Source: Aphodosoma sp045631465
GTDB taxonomy: Bacteria > Bacteroidota > Bacteroidia > Bacteroidales > Paludibacteraceae
Assembly: GCA_045631465.1 (NCBI GenBank)
Contig: JAZQUV010000004.1
Coordinates: 25,420 to 89,419, forward strand
Direction of reading: 5' to 3'
Length of the DNA stretch: 64,000 nucleotides
Below the pieces are notes generated by a model that saw nothing but the letters and a program-made list of their open reading frames with translations, ran no database searches and was not told the DNA's origin. This document shows positions 11,598-19,375 of the stretch, in pieces. Position 1 is the stretch's first letter; every line of letters starts with the position of its first letter. The position numbers were made by a program, and so were the translations under genes.

Positions 11598-12347
11598 TTA
11601 GAATGCGTTGATGATAGCGCAGAAGTCGTCGGCTTTGAGTGATGCACCACCGATAAGACCACCGTCGATATCTGGGTTAGCGAAGAGACCTGCTGCGTTT
11701 TTAGCATTACAGCTACCACCATAAAGGATTGATGTGTTGTCAGCCACCTCGTTGCCATATTTTTCAGCAATAAGGCTACGGATGTAGGCATGAATTTCTT
11801 GTGCTTGCTCAGGAGTAGCAGTGAGACCTGTGCCAATAGCCCAAACTGGTTCGTATGCGATAACGAGTTTGCCGAAATCTTCAGCTGAAAGGTTGAATAC
11901 AGAGCCCTCGAGTTGTGCTTTCACCACTTCGTTTTGGCGGTTAGCTTCGCGTTCTTCTTTCACTTCGCCAATGCAGAAAATAGGACGGAGGTTGTTAGCC
12001 AAAGCCAATTGTACTTTTTCGCGAAGGATTTCGTATGTTTCGCCATAGTAGGTACGGCGTTCAGAGTGACCAATGATACAGTAAGTTGCGCCAGTAGAAG
12101 CTACCATTTCGGCAGAAACCTCGCCAGTGTATGCACCAGAAGCGTGGTCAGCACAGTTTTCGGCAGCAACAGCAATTGGAGAACCTTTGACCAACTCAGC
12201 CACAGTTGCAAGGTGGATGAATGGAGTGCCGATAATTACATCGCAATTAGGATTAGAGACTTTTTCTTTCAATTCAGCAGCTAATGCTACACCTTCTTGC
12301 AGGTTTTTGTTCATTTTCCAGTTACCTGCTACAATGTTTTTTCTCAT
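11598..12347 (-). CDS. tpiA: Triosephosphate isomerase
   Basis: Cytoplasmic glycolytic and gluconeogenic enzyme that interconverts dihydroxyacetone phosphate and glyceraldehyde 3-phosphate. The 249-residue length is normal for the family. The N-terminal AGNWKMN carries the substrate-binding Asn9 and Lys11. IIGHSERR carries the electrophilic His94. AYEPVWAIGTG carries the catalytic Glu166, and a phosphate-binding YGGS lies near the C-terminus. It is the last gene of a four-gene leftward operon, 12 bases after the DoxX-like gene, and ends at a bidirectional hairpin. Annotation is secure. Confidence 0.98.
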   Translation of the reverse strand: MRKNIVAGNWKMNKNLQEGVALAAELKEKVSNPNCDVIIGTPFIHLATVAELVKGSPIAVAAENCADHASGAYTGEVSAEMVASTGATYCIIGHSERRTYYGETYEILREKVQLALANNLRPIFCIGEVKEEREANRQNEVVKAQLEGSVFNLSAEDFGKLVIAYEPVWAIGTGLTATPEQAQEIHAYIRSLIAEKYGNEVADNTSILYGGSCNAKNAAGLFANPDIDGGLIGGASLKADDFCAIINAF

Positions 12348-12359
12348 ATTCTTAGATTT

Positions 12360-13487
12360 TTAATTGTTATTTATTTTGCAGTATTTCCAATTAGGGTTGA
12401 ATTTATCTACGACTTTTGCACCTTCGAGGATGACAACACCAGGATTAGCGCGTACCATAGTTTTGAGTTGAATTGGGTCGGTTAGTGCAAATTGATATGG
12501 CAAATTGTGCTCTTGTCTAAACTCATCAATCATATCAGATGAGGCTGTAAGCACGAGGAATTCGGCACCTTCGACTTGTGCTTTGTCATAGAGTTGGCGC
12601 ACATTGTCGAGATACTTAGTCTTGGCTTTGTGCAAATCATACATTACTACAAGGTATGTTCGACCTTCGCGATAAAGGATGTCGTAGGTGAGGTCGTCGC
12701 CTTCGGGAGTGATAATAGAGAAGTCGTGAATTGGAGGTTCTTCGCCTTTAACAATCAACTCACTACGTTGTTCCACGAATGTCCAAGTAGAGTCGTTGTA
12801 AGGCGCATCTTGCAATTCGAATTCTTGTTCTACTCCATCGCGACTATAGATGAAAGTAGTGCGATATTGGTCGCGCACGGCCCCTTCGGGAAGTTCCATA
12901 CCTTCGAGGATATCGTTGCCTATTTTATAAGGGCGGAAGTCGATAATAGGAAGGTTGCAAAGCGAATGAATACCAATGGCTATTGGAATCAAAGCACAAA
13001 GAGCAGTCGCCACACACGATGGGATAGGCATCAACCACACACGACAACATTTCTTATGCAACATCCAAATGACAAGGATCAACACATCGAGAACAATGTT
13101 TTTCCAGAAAGTTGCCCAATTGGAAATCACGATTGCATCGCCAAAACAGCCACAGTCGGTCACAGGATTTTCAATAGCAATCCACAGTGTGAGAGGAGTC
13201 ATAGCCACCATCAACAGAGTGGATAGCCAAAGACCAAGTTTGAGATTGACATTCACAATCAACAATGCCCCTGCCAAAAACTCGGCAGTTATCAATGCAA
13301 AAGCTGCCACCAAAGCAAGTTCGGAGAAAAAACTGAGCCCCATCACTTCAAGATAATCTTGAATTTTATATGTGGTGCCAAGTGGATCAATGGCTTTAAC
13401 AAAACCAGAGAAAATAAAAGTCAAACCAACTAAAAGACGAGAGACAAGAGATAAAATCTTAACTATTGTCGGACATTGATTATTCAT
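12360..13487 (-). CDS. DoxX/MauE-like membrane protein with thioredoxin-like C-terminus (BT_3928 family)
   Basis: 375 residues. The N-terminal half (about 1-190) has several hydrophobic segments of the DoxX/MauE type and a conserved-looking CGCFG motif near residue 113. The C-terminal half (about 250-370) resembles a thioredoxin-like or AhpC/TSA-like fold: HDFSIITPEG, then a strand TYLVVMYD, then helices. The position where a CxxC would sit reads DLHKAK, so no redox-active pair is visible there. Gene order with DUF1599 upstream and tpiA downstream matches the Bacteroides BT_3928 neighbourhood as I recall it. A role in envelope redox or thiol handling is possible by family, but the exact function is unknown. 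It starts 7 bases after the DUF1599 stop. Confidence 0.8.
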   Translation of the reverse strand: MNNQCPTIVKILSLVSRLLVGLTFIFSGFVKAIDPLGTTYKIQDYLEVMGLSFFSELALVAAFALITAEFLAGALLIVNVNLKLGLWLSTLLMVAMTPLTLWIAIENPVTDCGCFGDAIVISNWATFWKNIVLDVLILVIWMLHKKCCRVWLMPIPSCVATALCALIPIAIGIHSLCNLPIIDFRPYKIGNDILEGMELPEGAVRDQYRTTFIYSRDGVEQEFELQDAPYNDSTWTFVEQRSELIVKGEEPPIHDFSIITPEGDDLTYDILYREGRTYLVVMYDLHKAKTKYLDNVRQLYDKAQVEGAEFLVLTASSDMIDEFRQEHNLPYQFALTDPIQLKTMVRANPGVVILEGAKVVDKFNPNWKYCKINNN

Positions 13488-13494
13488 TATATCA

Positions 13495-14028
13495 TCAAAT
13501 TTGTTGTATCATATAGAAAATCGCATAGTTAAGCATATCAAAATAGTTGGCATCTACGCCTTCTGAGATAAGAGTTTTGCCATTATTATCTTCGATTTGC
13601 TTAGTGCGATGTATCTTCATGAGGATAAGGTCGGTGTATGACTGAGTGCGCATCTGACGCCAAGCCTCATCATAGTCATGATTTTTGGCAATCATGAGAT
13701 TCTTTGCTTTGAGCATATATTTGTCATACATCTCAAGTGCGCGTTCAACAGGGAGGTCGTCGGTTTCGGCATATCCCAACTCCAATTGTATCAAAGCAAT
13801 GATACAATAGTTGATGATGCCAATTAGCTCAGGACGAATACCTTCACCCACCATCGAAGTACCTTTGATTTCCAACGAACGGATGCGGTTGGCTTTGATA
13901 AAGATTTGATCGGTAAGACTTTCAGGGCGCATGATACGCCATGCAGCCCCATAGTCTTTCAATTTCTTTTCATATATCGAGCGGCATTCAGCAGCCGATT
14001 TATCGAATTGTTGTTCAGTCAAACTCAT
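13495..14028 (-). CDS. DUF1599 (nucleotide modification associated domain 1) protein
   Basis: 177-residue soluble protein. It contains two copies of the same module. Residues about 20-82 have KDYGAAWRIMR, SLTDQIFIKANRI, then a second helix pair. Residues about 117-175 have HDYDEAWRQMR, SYTDLILMKIHRT, then LNYAIFYMIQ. These Trp/Arg/Asp-containing helices typify DUF1599, a family linked by others to nucleotide modification or pyrophosphohydrolase-like chemistry. No biochemical role can be stated from sequence. It sits 3 bases after the transporter gene and 7 before the DoxX-like gene, so it is translated from one mRNA with them. Confidence 0.85.
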   Translation of the reverse strand: MSLTEQQFDKSAAECRSIYEKKLKDYGAAWRIMRPESLTDQIFIKANRIRSLEIKGTSMVGEGIRPELIGIINYCIIALIQLELGYAETDDLPVERALEMYDKYMLKAKNLMIAKNHDYDEAWRQMRTQSYTDLILMKIHRTKQIEDNNGKTLISEGVDANYFDMLNYAIFYMIQQI

Positions 14029-14031
14029 AGA

Positions 14032-15855
14032 TTAATCGTTTACTGGGTGATATTTAGAATCGGCTACAGCCTCAACCACGTTGATGATATAGTCTCCCAT
14101 TTTCTCACATTCACCAATTGTGTCTATATATGTAGTAGCAGTTGGATAGTCGTAAAGGCCTTCGTTGACAGCCACCACATTTTGCAATTTCAACTGATTG
14201 CGATAGTTATTTATTTCGTTTTCAATATTTTGAGCCACATTCACGCTTGATTGATCAATATGTTCAAGACCAAGCACATTGCACATGTTTTGCAAGCCAC
14301 TTTCGATGAGGTTAAACATCAATTCAATGTTAGCGTTGAGGTCCTCAGTGAAGTTGTCAGGTTGTTGCTGACGACGTTGCAAAGTGCGAGCAAGATTGTA
14401 GCAAGAGTCGGCAATACTTTCAATTTCAGAGATTACACGGAGTTTCATTTGCACTTGGTGTTTACTTTCGTCAGAAAGACGACCAGCCGACACTTTAGTC
14501 AAATAATCGGCAATCTCCATCTCCATGCGGTCAGAAATATTTTCATATTTTTGAATACGAGAGAATTTACTAGTAAACTCTTTGCTATCAGTTTCGTGGA
14601 ACAAATCACGCACCAAACCAAACATACGTTGAGTGCGTTCGCCATAGAGCTGAATCTCTTTGCGCGCCTGAAGAATAGAGAGCTCAGAAGTAGATAGCAT
14701 GCCAGTAGTGATAAACTTGAGGTGCGATTCATTATCCTCTTCTTCAACCGCCTTAGAAGGAATGAGTTTAGTCACAATTTTCACATACAAACCAGTGAAC
14801 CAAATCATGATGCAGATATTGATTGTATTGAAAAGAGTGTGGAAAATCGACAAACCAAAAGAGACATATGCTTGATTAGCGGCAAAAGTAGAAGCAAGCG
14901 CTTGATTTTCGGGGTTTGTCAAATCGAGAGTGCCATCGTTCAAAGCATTGATAATAGCAGGGTCAGTGCTATCTACAAAAGAGAGAAGAGCAGTAGGATC
15001 GCCTTGACCGAGAGTAGAAATCCAAACCACCAATTTCATAAATGGATAGTAGAGAGCCAATACCCAAACCGAGCCTAACACGTTGAACATCAAGTGTCCC
15101 ATAGCCGAGCGTTTTGCCCAAATATTACCCGACACGGCTGCAATAAGCGGAGTGATACAAGTACCAATATTACTACCCAACACCAAAGCAGCTGCCATTT
15201 CAAACGAAATCCAACCTTTGCTACAGATAACGAGTACGATGGCAAAAGTAACACTTGATGATTGAACTACGATTGTGACAACCATACCAATAAAAGCAAA
15301 AAGCAATACTGAAAGGAAGCCCATATCGGCATAGTCTTGTATAATAGCAAATAGTTCGGGATTTGAACGTAAATCTGGCACCGAGTGGTTCAACAAATCT
15401 AAGCCCATGAACAAGAAGGCAAAACCTAATAATACTTCGCCCCAACTTTTCCATGAGTTTTTCTTCGAGAACATCATTGGCAACGTAAATGCAATGATAG
15501 GAATTGATGCCGCAGCCAAATTCACTTTAAATCCACCAAGATAAAGAATCCAAGCAGTAGCAGTAGTACCTACGTTGGCACCCATAATCACAGCCATCGA
15601 TTGTCCTAACGAAAGCAAGCCTGCATTCACAAAACTAACAATCATCACCGTTGTTGCCGAAGAACTCTGAATGAGTGCTGTAACAAGAATACCTGTCAAA
15701 GCTCCGACAAAACGATTGTTTGTCATCCAAGCTAAAATATTGCGCAAGCGGTCACCTGCCGCTTTTTGCAAACCCTCGCTCATCAGCTTCATACCGTACA
15801 AGAAAAGTCCGATAGAACCGATAAGGGTTAATAAGTCAACAAAACCAAAATTCAT
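14032..15855 (-). CDS. Na/Pi cotransporter family protein with PhoU-like domain
   Basis: 607-residue inner-membrane protein, predicted sodium-dependent phosphate transporter of the NptA/PNaS type. Two inverted-repeat QSSS motifs, the signature of the family, are at residues about 63-66 (QSSSATT) and 198-201 (QSSSVTF). About eight to ten hydrophobic segments span residues 1-370. The region from about 395 to 600 is a charged helical bundle resembling PhoU, a common C-terminal regulatory domain here. It is the first gene of the leftward tpiA operon. A -7 element (TAAATTTG on the minus strand) lies at 15884-15891, 29 bases upstream of the start. Confidence 0.93.
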   Translation of the reverse strand: MNFGFVDLLTLIGSIGLFLYGMKLMSEGLQKAAGDRLRNILAWMTNNRFVGALTGILVTALIQSSSATTVMIVSFVNAGLLSLGQSMAVIMGANVGTTATAWILYLGGFKVNLAAASIPIIAFTLPMMFSKKNSWKSWGEVLLGFAFLFMGLDLLNHSVPDLRSNPELFAIIQDYADMGFLSVLLFAFIGMVVTIVVQSSSVTFAIVLVICSKGWISFEMAAALVLGSNIGTCITPLIAAVSGNIWAKRSAMGHLMFNVLGSVWVLALYYPFMKLVVWISTLGQGDPTALLSFVDSTDPAIINALNDGTLDLTNPENQALASTFAANQAYVSFGLSIFHTLFNTINICIMIWFTGLYVKIVTKLIPSKAVEEEDNESHLKFITTGMLSTSELSILQARKEIQLYGERTQRMFGLVRDLFHETDSKEFTSKFSRIQKYENISDRMEMEIADYLTKVSAGRLSDESKHQVQMKLRVISEIESIADSCYNLARTLQRRQQQPDNFTEDLNANIELMFNLIESGLQNMCNVLGLEHIDQSSVNVAQNIENEINNYRNQLKLQNVVAVNEGLYDYPTATTYIDTIGECEKMGDYIINVVEAVADSKYHPVND

Positions 15856-15883
15856 AAATTAAAAGTTAAAAATTTTCCGACTG

Positions 15884-15891
15884 CAAATTTA
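15884..15891 (-). promoter_or_regulatory. Promoter -7 element for the NptA-DUF1599-DoxX-tpiA operon
   Basis: The minus strand reads TAAATTTG, matching TAnnTTTG, 29 bases before the transporter ATG. No clear -33 TTTG is seen at the expected spacing. Confidence 0.5.
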
Positions 15892-15926
15892 ATAAAAATT
15901 TGTCTATTATTTATCATTTTTTTATG

Positions 15927-15934
15927 TAACTTTG
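15927..15934 (+). promoter_or_regulatory. Promoter -7 element for the nucleoside kinase
   Basis: TAACTTTG matches the Bacteroidetes consensus, 123 bases upstream of the kinase ATG. It implies a leader of about 115 nt. It is arranged back to back with the leftward operon promoter. Confidence 0.6.
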
Positions 15935-16057
15935 ACGTCGAAATAACACTTTATTGACCCACTCACAAAATCACACTGAAAATCAAATTGTTAATCGCTA
16001 TACTCTATACACTAAGCTCTAAAAACCGATACACTAACTCTATAGTCAAAACTATCT

Positions 16058-17713
16058 ATGGTAACAATCTACTGCAAAAACACAGGAACCTACAAAGAGT
16101 ACCCCATGGGAATCTCTTTACTCGACATCTACAACGACCTAGGCATCAAACTCCCCTACCAAGTGGTGGCTGCCCGCGTTAACTACAAAGTCGAGTCACT
16201 CAATTTCCGCATCTATAAGCCCAAAAACATCGAATTCATCGATGTTTCGTGTCCATCAGGCTACCGTGTATATCTGCGTTCCATCAGCATGATTATGGCA
16301 AAAGCCCTATCTGAACTCTGCCCAACATCTCACCTTCGCATCGAGCACCCCATCTGCCAAGGCTACTACTGTTGCATCGACAATCGCGAAACCAAAGTTG
16401 CCGAGTCGCTCATTGACCAACTGCGGGACAAAATGCGCGACATCATCGCTACCGACATGCCAATTATTAGCGAAGAACGGCAAACCACTACTGCCATCGA
16501 AATGTTCCGCCAACGCGGACTCATGGACAAAGCCATACTCTTCGAAACCCTCGGAGTGCCATACGTTCGATATTTCCGCATAGACGACTACATCGACCAC
16601 TACAACGGAGTGCTAGTGCCATCGACAGGCTATGTGCCTATGTTCGATTTGCAGAGCTACAAAAACGGCATCCTACTACGCGTCATCGATAAACGCAACC
16701 CTTCAAAAATAGCCGATTTCATCGATGAGCCAAAGATGTTCGACATCTTCAACGAGTTCGTGCGTTGGAACAAACTCATGGAGCTCACCAACGTAGGCGA
16801 TTTCAACAAAATATGTCGAGACCACTCGGTCTACGACCTCATCAAAGTGTCGGAAGCGCTACACGAGAAAAAAATCGGTCAAATCGCCGATATGATAGCC
16901 CAACGCCAACCCGAAAGTCGTTTCGTGATGATATCGGGTCCATCATCGTCGGGCAAAACTACATTCTCAAAACGCCTTAGCATTCAGCTCATGGTGGCAG
17001 GCATCAAACCGATAGTCCTTAGCCTCGATAACTATTTTGTTAATCGCGTAGATACGCCACTTGATGAACATGGTGAATGGGATTTCGAAGCACTTAATGC
17101 TCTTGACCTTGAACTACTTAACGACCAATTGGTAAGAATACTTAATGGCGAAGAGGTCGAAGTGCCATACTACGATTTCACTATAGGCGAACGCCGTTGG
17201 CGAGGCGAAAAGGTGCAACTCACGCCAGGTAGTGTATTAATAATGGAAGGCATTCACGCATTGAATCCCGACATGTGTCCATCCATACCACAAACGGCAA
17301 TGTTCAAAATCTACGTTTCGGCACTCACCACCATTTCGCTCGACTCTCACAACTGGATACCAACTGCCGACACACGTCTTTTGCGTCGCATCGTGCGCGA
17401 CTACAAATTCCGCAACTATTCGGCACGCGAAACCATCCAACGCTGGCCATCCGTTCGTCGAGGTGAAGAGCGATGGATATTCCCATATCAAGAAAATGCC
17501 GATGTAATGTTCAATTCAGCATTGTTGTTCGAACTTGCGGTGTTGCGCAAACATGCCGAGCCAATACTTGCCGATGTGCCACAATATTGCGAAGAATATA
17601 CGGAAGCACATCGCCTACTCAAATTTTTGAAATACTTCATACCAATTCATGACAACGAAATACCAGCCACATCGCTATTAAGAGAATTCCTTGGCGGTAG
17701 TTCATTCAGATAA
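16058..17713 (+). CDS. Nucleoside kinase (uridine kinase/phosphoribulokinase-like) with N-terminal TGS-like region
   Basis: 551-residue cytoplasmic protein. Residues about 1-60 look like a TGS domain (MVTIYCKNTGTYKEYPMGIS). Residues about 60-240 resemble the second region found in threonyl-tRNA synthetases and in this kinase family. The kinase domain carries a P-loop GPSSSGKTT at residues 294-302, followed by LSLDNYF and YYDFTIGERRW as in uridine kinases. It probably phosphorylates a nucleoside with ATP; the substrate cannot be assigned from sequence. This long TGS-fused form is common in Bacteroidetes and Firmicutes. The start at 16058 begins the TGS domain directly. It is monocistronic with a strong hairpin terminator. 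Confidence 0.88.
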   Translation: MVTIYCKNTGTYKEYPMGISLLDIYNDLGIKLPYQVVAARVNYKVESLNFRIYKPKNIEFIDVSCPSGYRVYLRSISMIMAKALSELCPTSHLRIEHPICQGYYCCIDNRETKVAESLIDQLRDKMRDIIATDMPIISEERQTTTAIEMFRQRGLMDKAILFETLGVPYVRYFRIDDYIDHYNGVLVPSTGYVPMFDLQSYKNGILLRVIDKRNPSKIADFIDEPKMFDIFNEFVRWNKLMELTNVGDFNKICRDHSVYDLIKVSEALHEKKIGQIADMIAQRQPESRFVMISGPSSSGKTTFSKRLSIQLMVAGIKPIVLSLDNYFVNRVDTPLDEHGEWDFEALNALDLELLNDQLVRILNGEEVEVPYYDFTIGERRWRGEKVQLTPGSVLIMEGIHALNPDMCPSIPQTAMFKIYVSALTTISLDSHNWIPTADTRLLRRIVRDYKFRNYSARETIQRWPSVRRGEERWIFPYQENADVMFNSALLFELAVLRKHAEPILADVPQYCEEYTEAHRLLKFLKYFIPIHDNEIPATSLLREFLGGSSFR

Positions 17714-17718
17714 CACAC

Positions 17719-17764
17719 AAAAAAATAGGCGGCCAATCAAATCCCGATTGACCGCCTATTTTTT
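17719..17764. terminator. Rho-independent terminator after the nucleoside kinase
   Basis: An A-tract and TAGGCGG-x-CAATC pair with GATTG-x-CCGCCTA and a T-tract around a seven-base loop, with one C-A mismatch. It begins 6 bases after the stop codon. Confidence 0.92.
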
Positions 17765-17805
17765 ATATATCCTCCCCCACTACCCCACCCTAATCACAAC
17801 ATATG

Positions 17806-17862
17806 ATAAATATACTATAAATATAGGATAAATATACTATAAACATACTATAAATATACTAT
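17806..17862. repeat. AT-rich 11-bp tandem array (copy A)
   Basis: Five units of AAATATACTAT-type sequence (variants AAATATAGGAT and AAACATACTAT) run from 17808 to 17862. The 53 bp 17806-17858 match exactly, in inverted orientation, 43764-43816. It lies between the kinase terminator and the leftward ATPase gene. Confidence 0.9.
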
Positions 17863-17864
17863 AA

Positions 17865-18013
17865 CCCAACCCTCCTCCAGACCACGCACACCCCAAACAA
17901 AATAACTACCTTTGCACCGACATAGACCAAGTAGCGTTCTTGGTCACCCAGTAAAGCCTCCCTACAATAGTCAAAAAAAAGAGATACATCCAACTGCGAT
18001 GTATCTCTCTTAT
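17865..18013. other. Intergenic stretch with promoter-like motif and two hairpins
   Basis: No gene is visible. TACCTTTG at 17907-17914 fits a -7 motif on the plus strand, without a convincing -33. A perfect 7-bp stem with a 7-base loop (GACCAAG / CTTGGTC) is at 17925-17945, followed by the ATPase terminator hairpin. This could be a small RNA of about 95 nt or unrelated intergenic DNA. Confidence 0.3.
17973..18007 (-). terminator. Terminator of the AAA ATPase gene
   Basis: GAGATACATC pairs with GATGTATCTC around a seven-base loop. On the minus strand the stem is followed by eight Ts. It starts 7 bases after the ATPase stop. Confidence 0.85.
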
Positions 18014-19198
18014 TTAAAATAATTTACGCAAATCCATTGTCAAAAAATCTTCTACACTGACACCTCCTTCTCCAACAACAAATGCTCTTTTAGGATTAAA
18101 TAACTGCTTAAACCTCTCTAAGCCTCTAGTATTCTTCTCTCTATTACTCTTTATTTCGATTGCAACTAAAACTCCATTTTTGCGTAAGACAAAATCAACT
18201 TCATCATTTTTCTCCCGCCAATAAAACACTTCAAAACGATGCACAAATGACTGACTGACTAAATATGCACCTACACCAGATTCGAATATGTGCCCCCAAG
18301 ATTTGCCATTAAGAATTGCTTGTTCAAATGTTTCTGATAAATAAGCTATTTTCAACGCATTGTTGTAAACATGAAATTTCGGCACACTTGCTCGACGGCG
18401 GGCCATGTCAACACTATATTTTTGAACACCACGCAATAATCCACTCTCATCTAATAAATTAACATATCCTGATAACGTAACTGTATTGCCTGCATCTTGA
18501 AGTTCTCCGAGCATTTTGGTTAATGACAACAATTGACCCGAATAGGCTGCACCTAATTCAAATGTTTGACGTAATAACGCTGGTTTAGCAATAGGTGTAT
18601 CCATCAATATATCTTTGTTGATAGTAGCATCAATTATTGAAGACTGCACATATTGTAAATATCGATCTGGGTCATTAATCAACGTTGCAGCTCCTGGATA
18701 ACCACCATAAAATAAATATTGATTTAATGTAAAACCAAAACAATCTTTCATCTCTTGATAACTCCAATGTGTCATACGTATCTCCTCAAATCGTCCAGCG
18801 AGTGACTCTGATAAACCACGCTCTAACATCACACGACTACTGCCCAACAATAACACCTTAATATCCATATCATTGAAAGTATCACTATCCCATTCCTTTT
18901 TTACAACTTCACTCCAATTCGTAATTTTTTGTACTTCATCAATCACTAAAATAATAGAATTAAGATTTTTAGTCTCTTTTAGGGTTCTAACCGCATTCCA
19001 ACAATTGGAAATCCAATCGCCAGCAGAACTTGGAACATTATCTGCAGAAAAATGCTGAAATGGTAAATCTAAATCCTTTAAAACTTGCTTTACAACTGTA
19101 GTTTTACCCACTTGTCGTGGTCCTATTACCACTTGAATGAAACGTCTCGGCTCTTCAAGTCTGCTTTTAATAATCTGATAATCTGCTCTTTTGTACAT
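18014..19198 (-). CDS. ATP-binding protein, AAA_14 plus DUF4143
   Basis: 394 residues. The N-terminal AAA_14 domain has Walker A GPRQVGKTT at 26-34 and Walker B ILVIDEVQ at about 83-90. The middle (about 190-300) is helical. The C-terminal DUF4143 region contains YWREKNDEVDFVL and VAIEIKS, an arrangement like a PD-(D/E)xK nuclease core (Asp, then ExK). Such ATPases are common in Bacteroidetes and archaea; their physiological role is unsettled. The gene stands alone, leftward, divergent from recQ. Its promoter region carries 2.5 copies of a 22-bp dyad, suggesting regulated expression. Family assignment is secure, function is not. Confidence 0.93.
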   Translation of the reverse strand: MYKRADYQIIKSRLEEPRRFIQVVIGPRQVGKTTVVKQVLKDLDLPFQHFSADNVPSSAGDWISNCWNAVRTLKETKNLNSIILVIDEVQKITNWSEVVKKEWDSDTFNDMDIKVLLLGSSRVMLERGLSESLAGRFEEIRMTHWSYQEMKDCFGFTLNQYLFYGGYPGAATLINDPDRYLQYVQSSIIDATINKDILMDTPIAKPALLRQTFELGAAYSGQLLSLTKMLGELQDAGNTVTLSGYVNLLDESGLLRGVQKYSVDMARRRASVPKFHVYNNALKIAYLSETFEQAILNGKSWGHIFESGVGAYLVSQSFVHRFEVFYWREKNDEVDFVLRKNGVLVAIEIKSNREKNTRGLERFKQLFNPKRAFVVGEGGVSVEDFLTMDLRKLF

Positions 19199-19209
19199 AA
19201 TACTACATT

Positions 19210-19260
19210 TTACTCAGTCCATTGAGTAATTTTACTCAATGGACTGAGTAAAATTACTCA
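19210..19260. promoter_or_regulatory. Operator-like 22-bp repeats (TTACTCA-N6-TGAGTAA)
   Basis: Dyads TTACTCA-N6-TGAGTAA start at 19210 and 19232, and a half-site TTACTCA starts at 19254, so the spacing is exactly 22 bp. The two dyads are also inverted copies of each other, making 19208-19253 one large palindrome with 22-bp arms and a two-base centre. The block runs from the predicted transcription start of the ATPase gene to 11 bases before its ATG. It could be a repressor site or, in the mRNA, a stable leader hairpin. Confidence 0.65.
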
Positions 19261-19263
19261 ATG

Positions 19264-19294
19264 CAAAGGTACAAAAAATTTTTTAATCAACAAA
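19264..19294 (-). promoter_or_regulatory. Promoter of the AAA ATPase gene
   Basis: On the minus strand, TTTG (19291-19294), 19 bases, then TACCTTTG (19264-19271) give a textbook Bacteroidetes -33/-7 pair. The expected start near 19257 falls in the operator-like half-site. Confidence 0.8.
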
Positions 19295-19344
19295 TATATA
19301 TTAAAGTTTTTATTTTGATTACATCTTTTATGAAAGTTTTTTAT

Positions 19345-19352
19345 TAACTTTG
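19345..19352 (+). promoter_or_regulatory. Promoter -7 element for recQ
   Basis: TAACTTTG lies 23 bases before the recQ ATG. The nearest upstream TTTG (19314-19317) is spaced wider than usual. Confidence 0.6.
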
Positions 19353-19375
19353 TAATCATAAAAAAGTTATCGCAC

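Noticed and set aside
17865..18013. tRNA gene
   Set aside because: The hairpins do not form a cloverleaf and no T-loop or acceptor stem match is visible.
18014..19198. Toxin-antitoxin or transposition ATPase
   Set aside because: No partner gene is adjacent, and the AAA_14/DUF4143 architecture is a separate family; only promoter structure is unusual.
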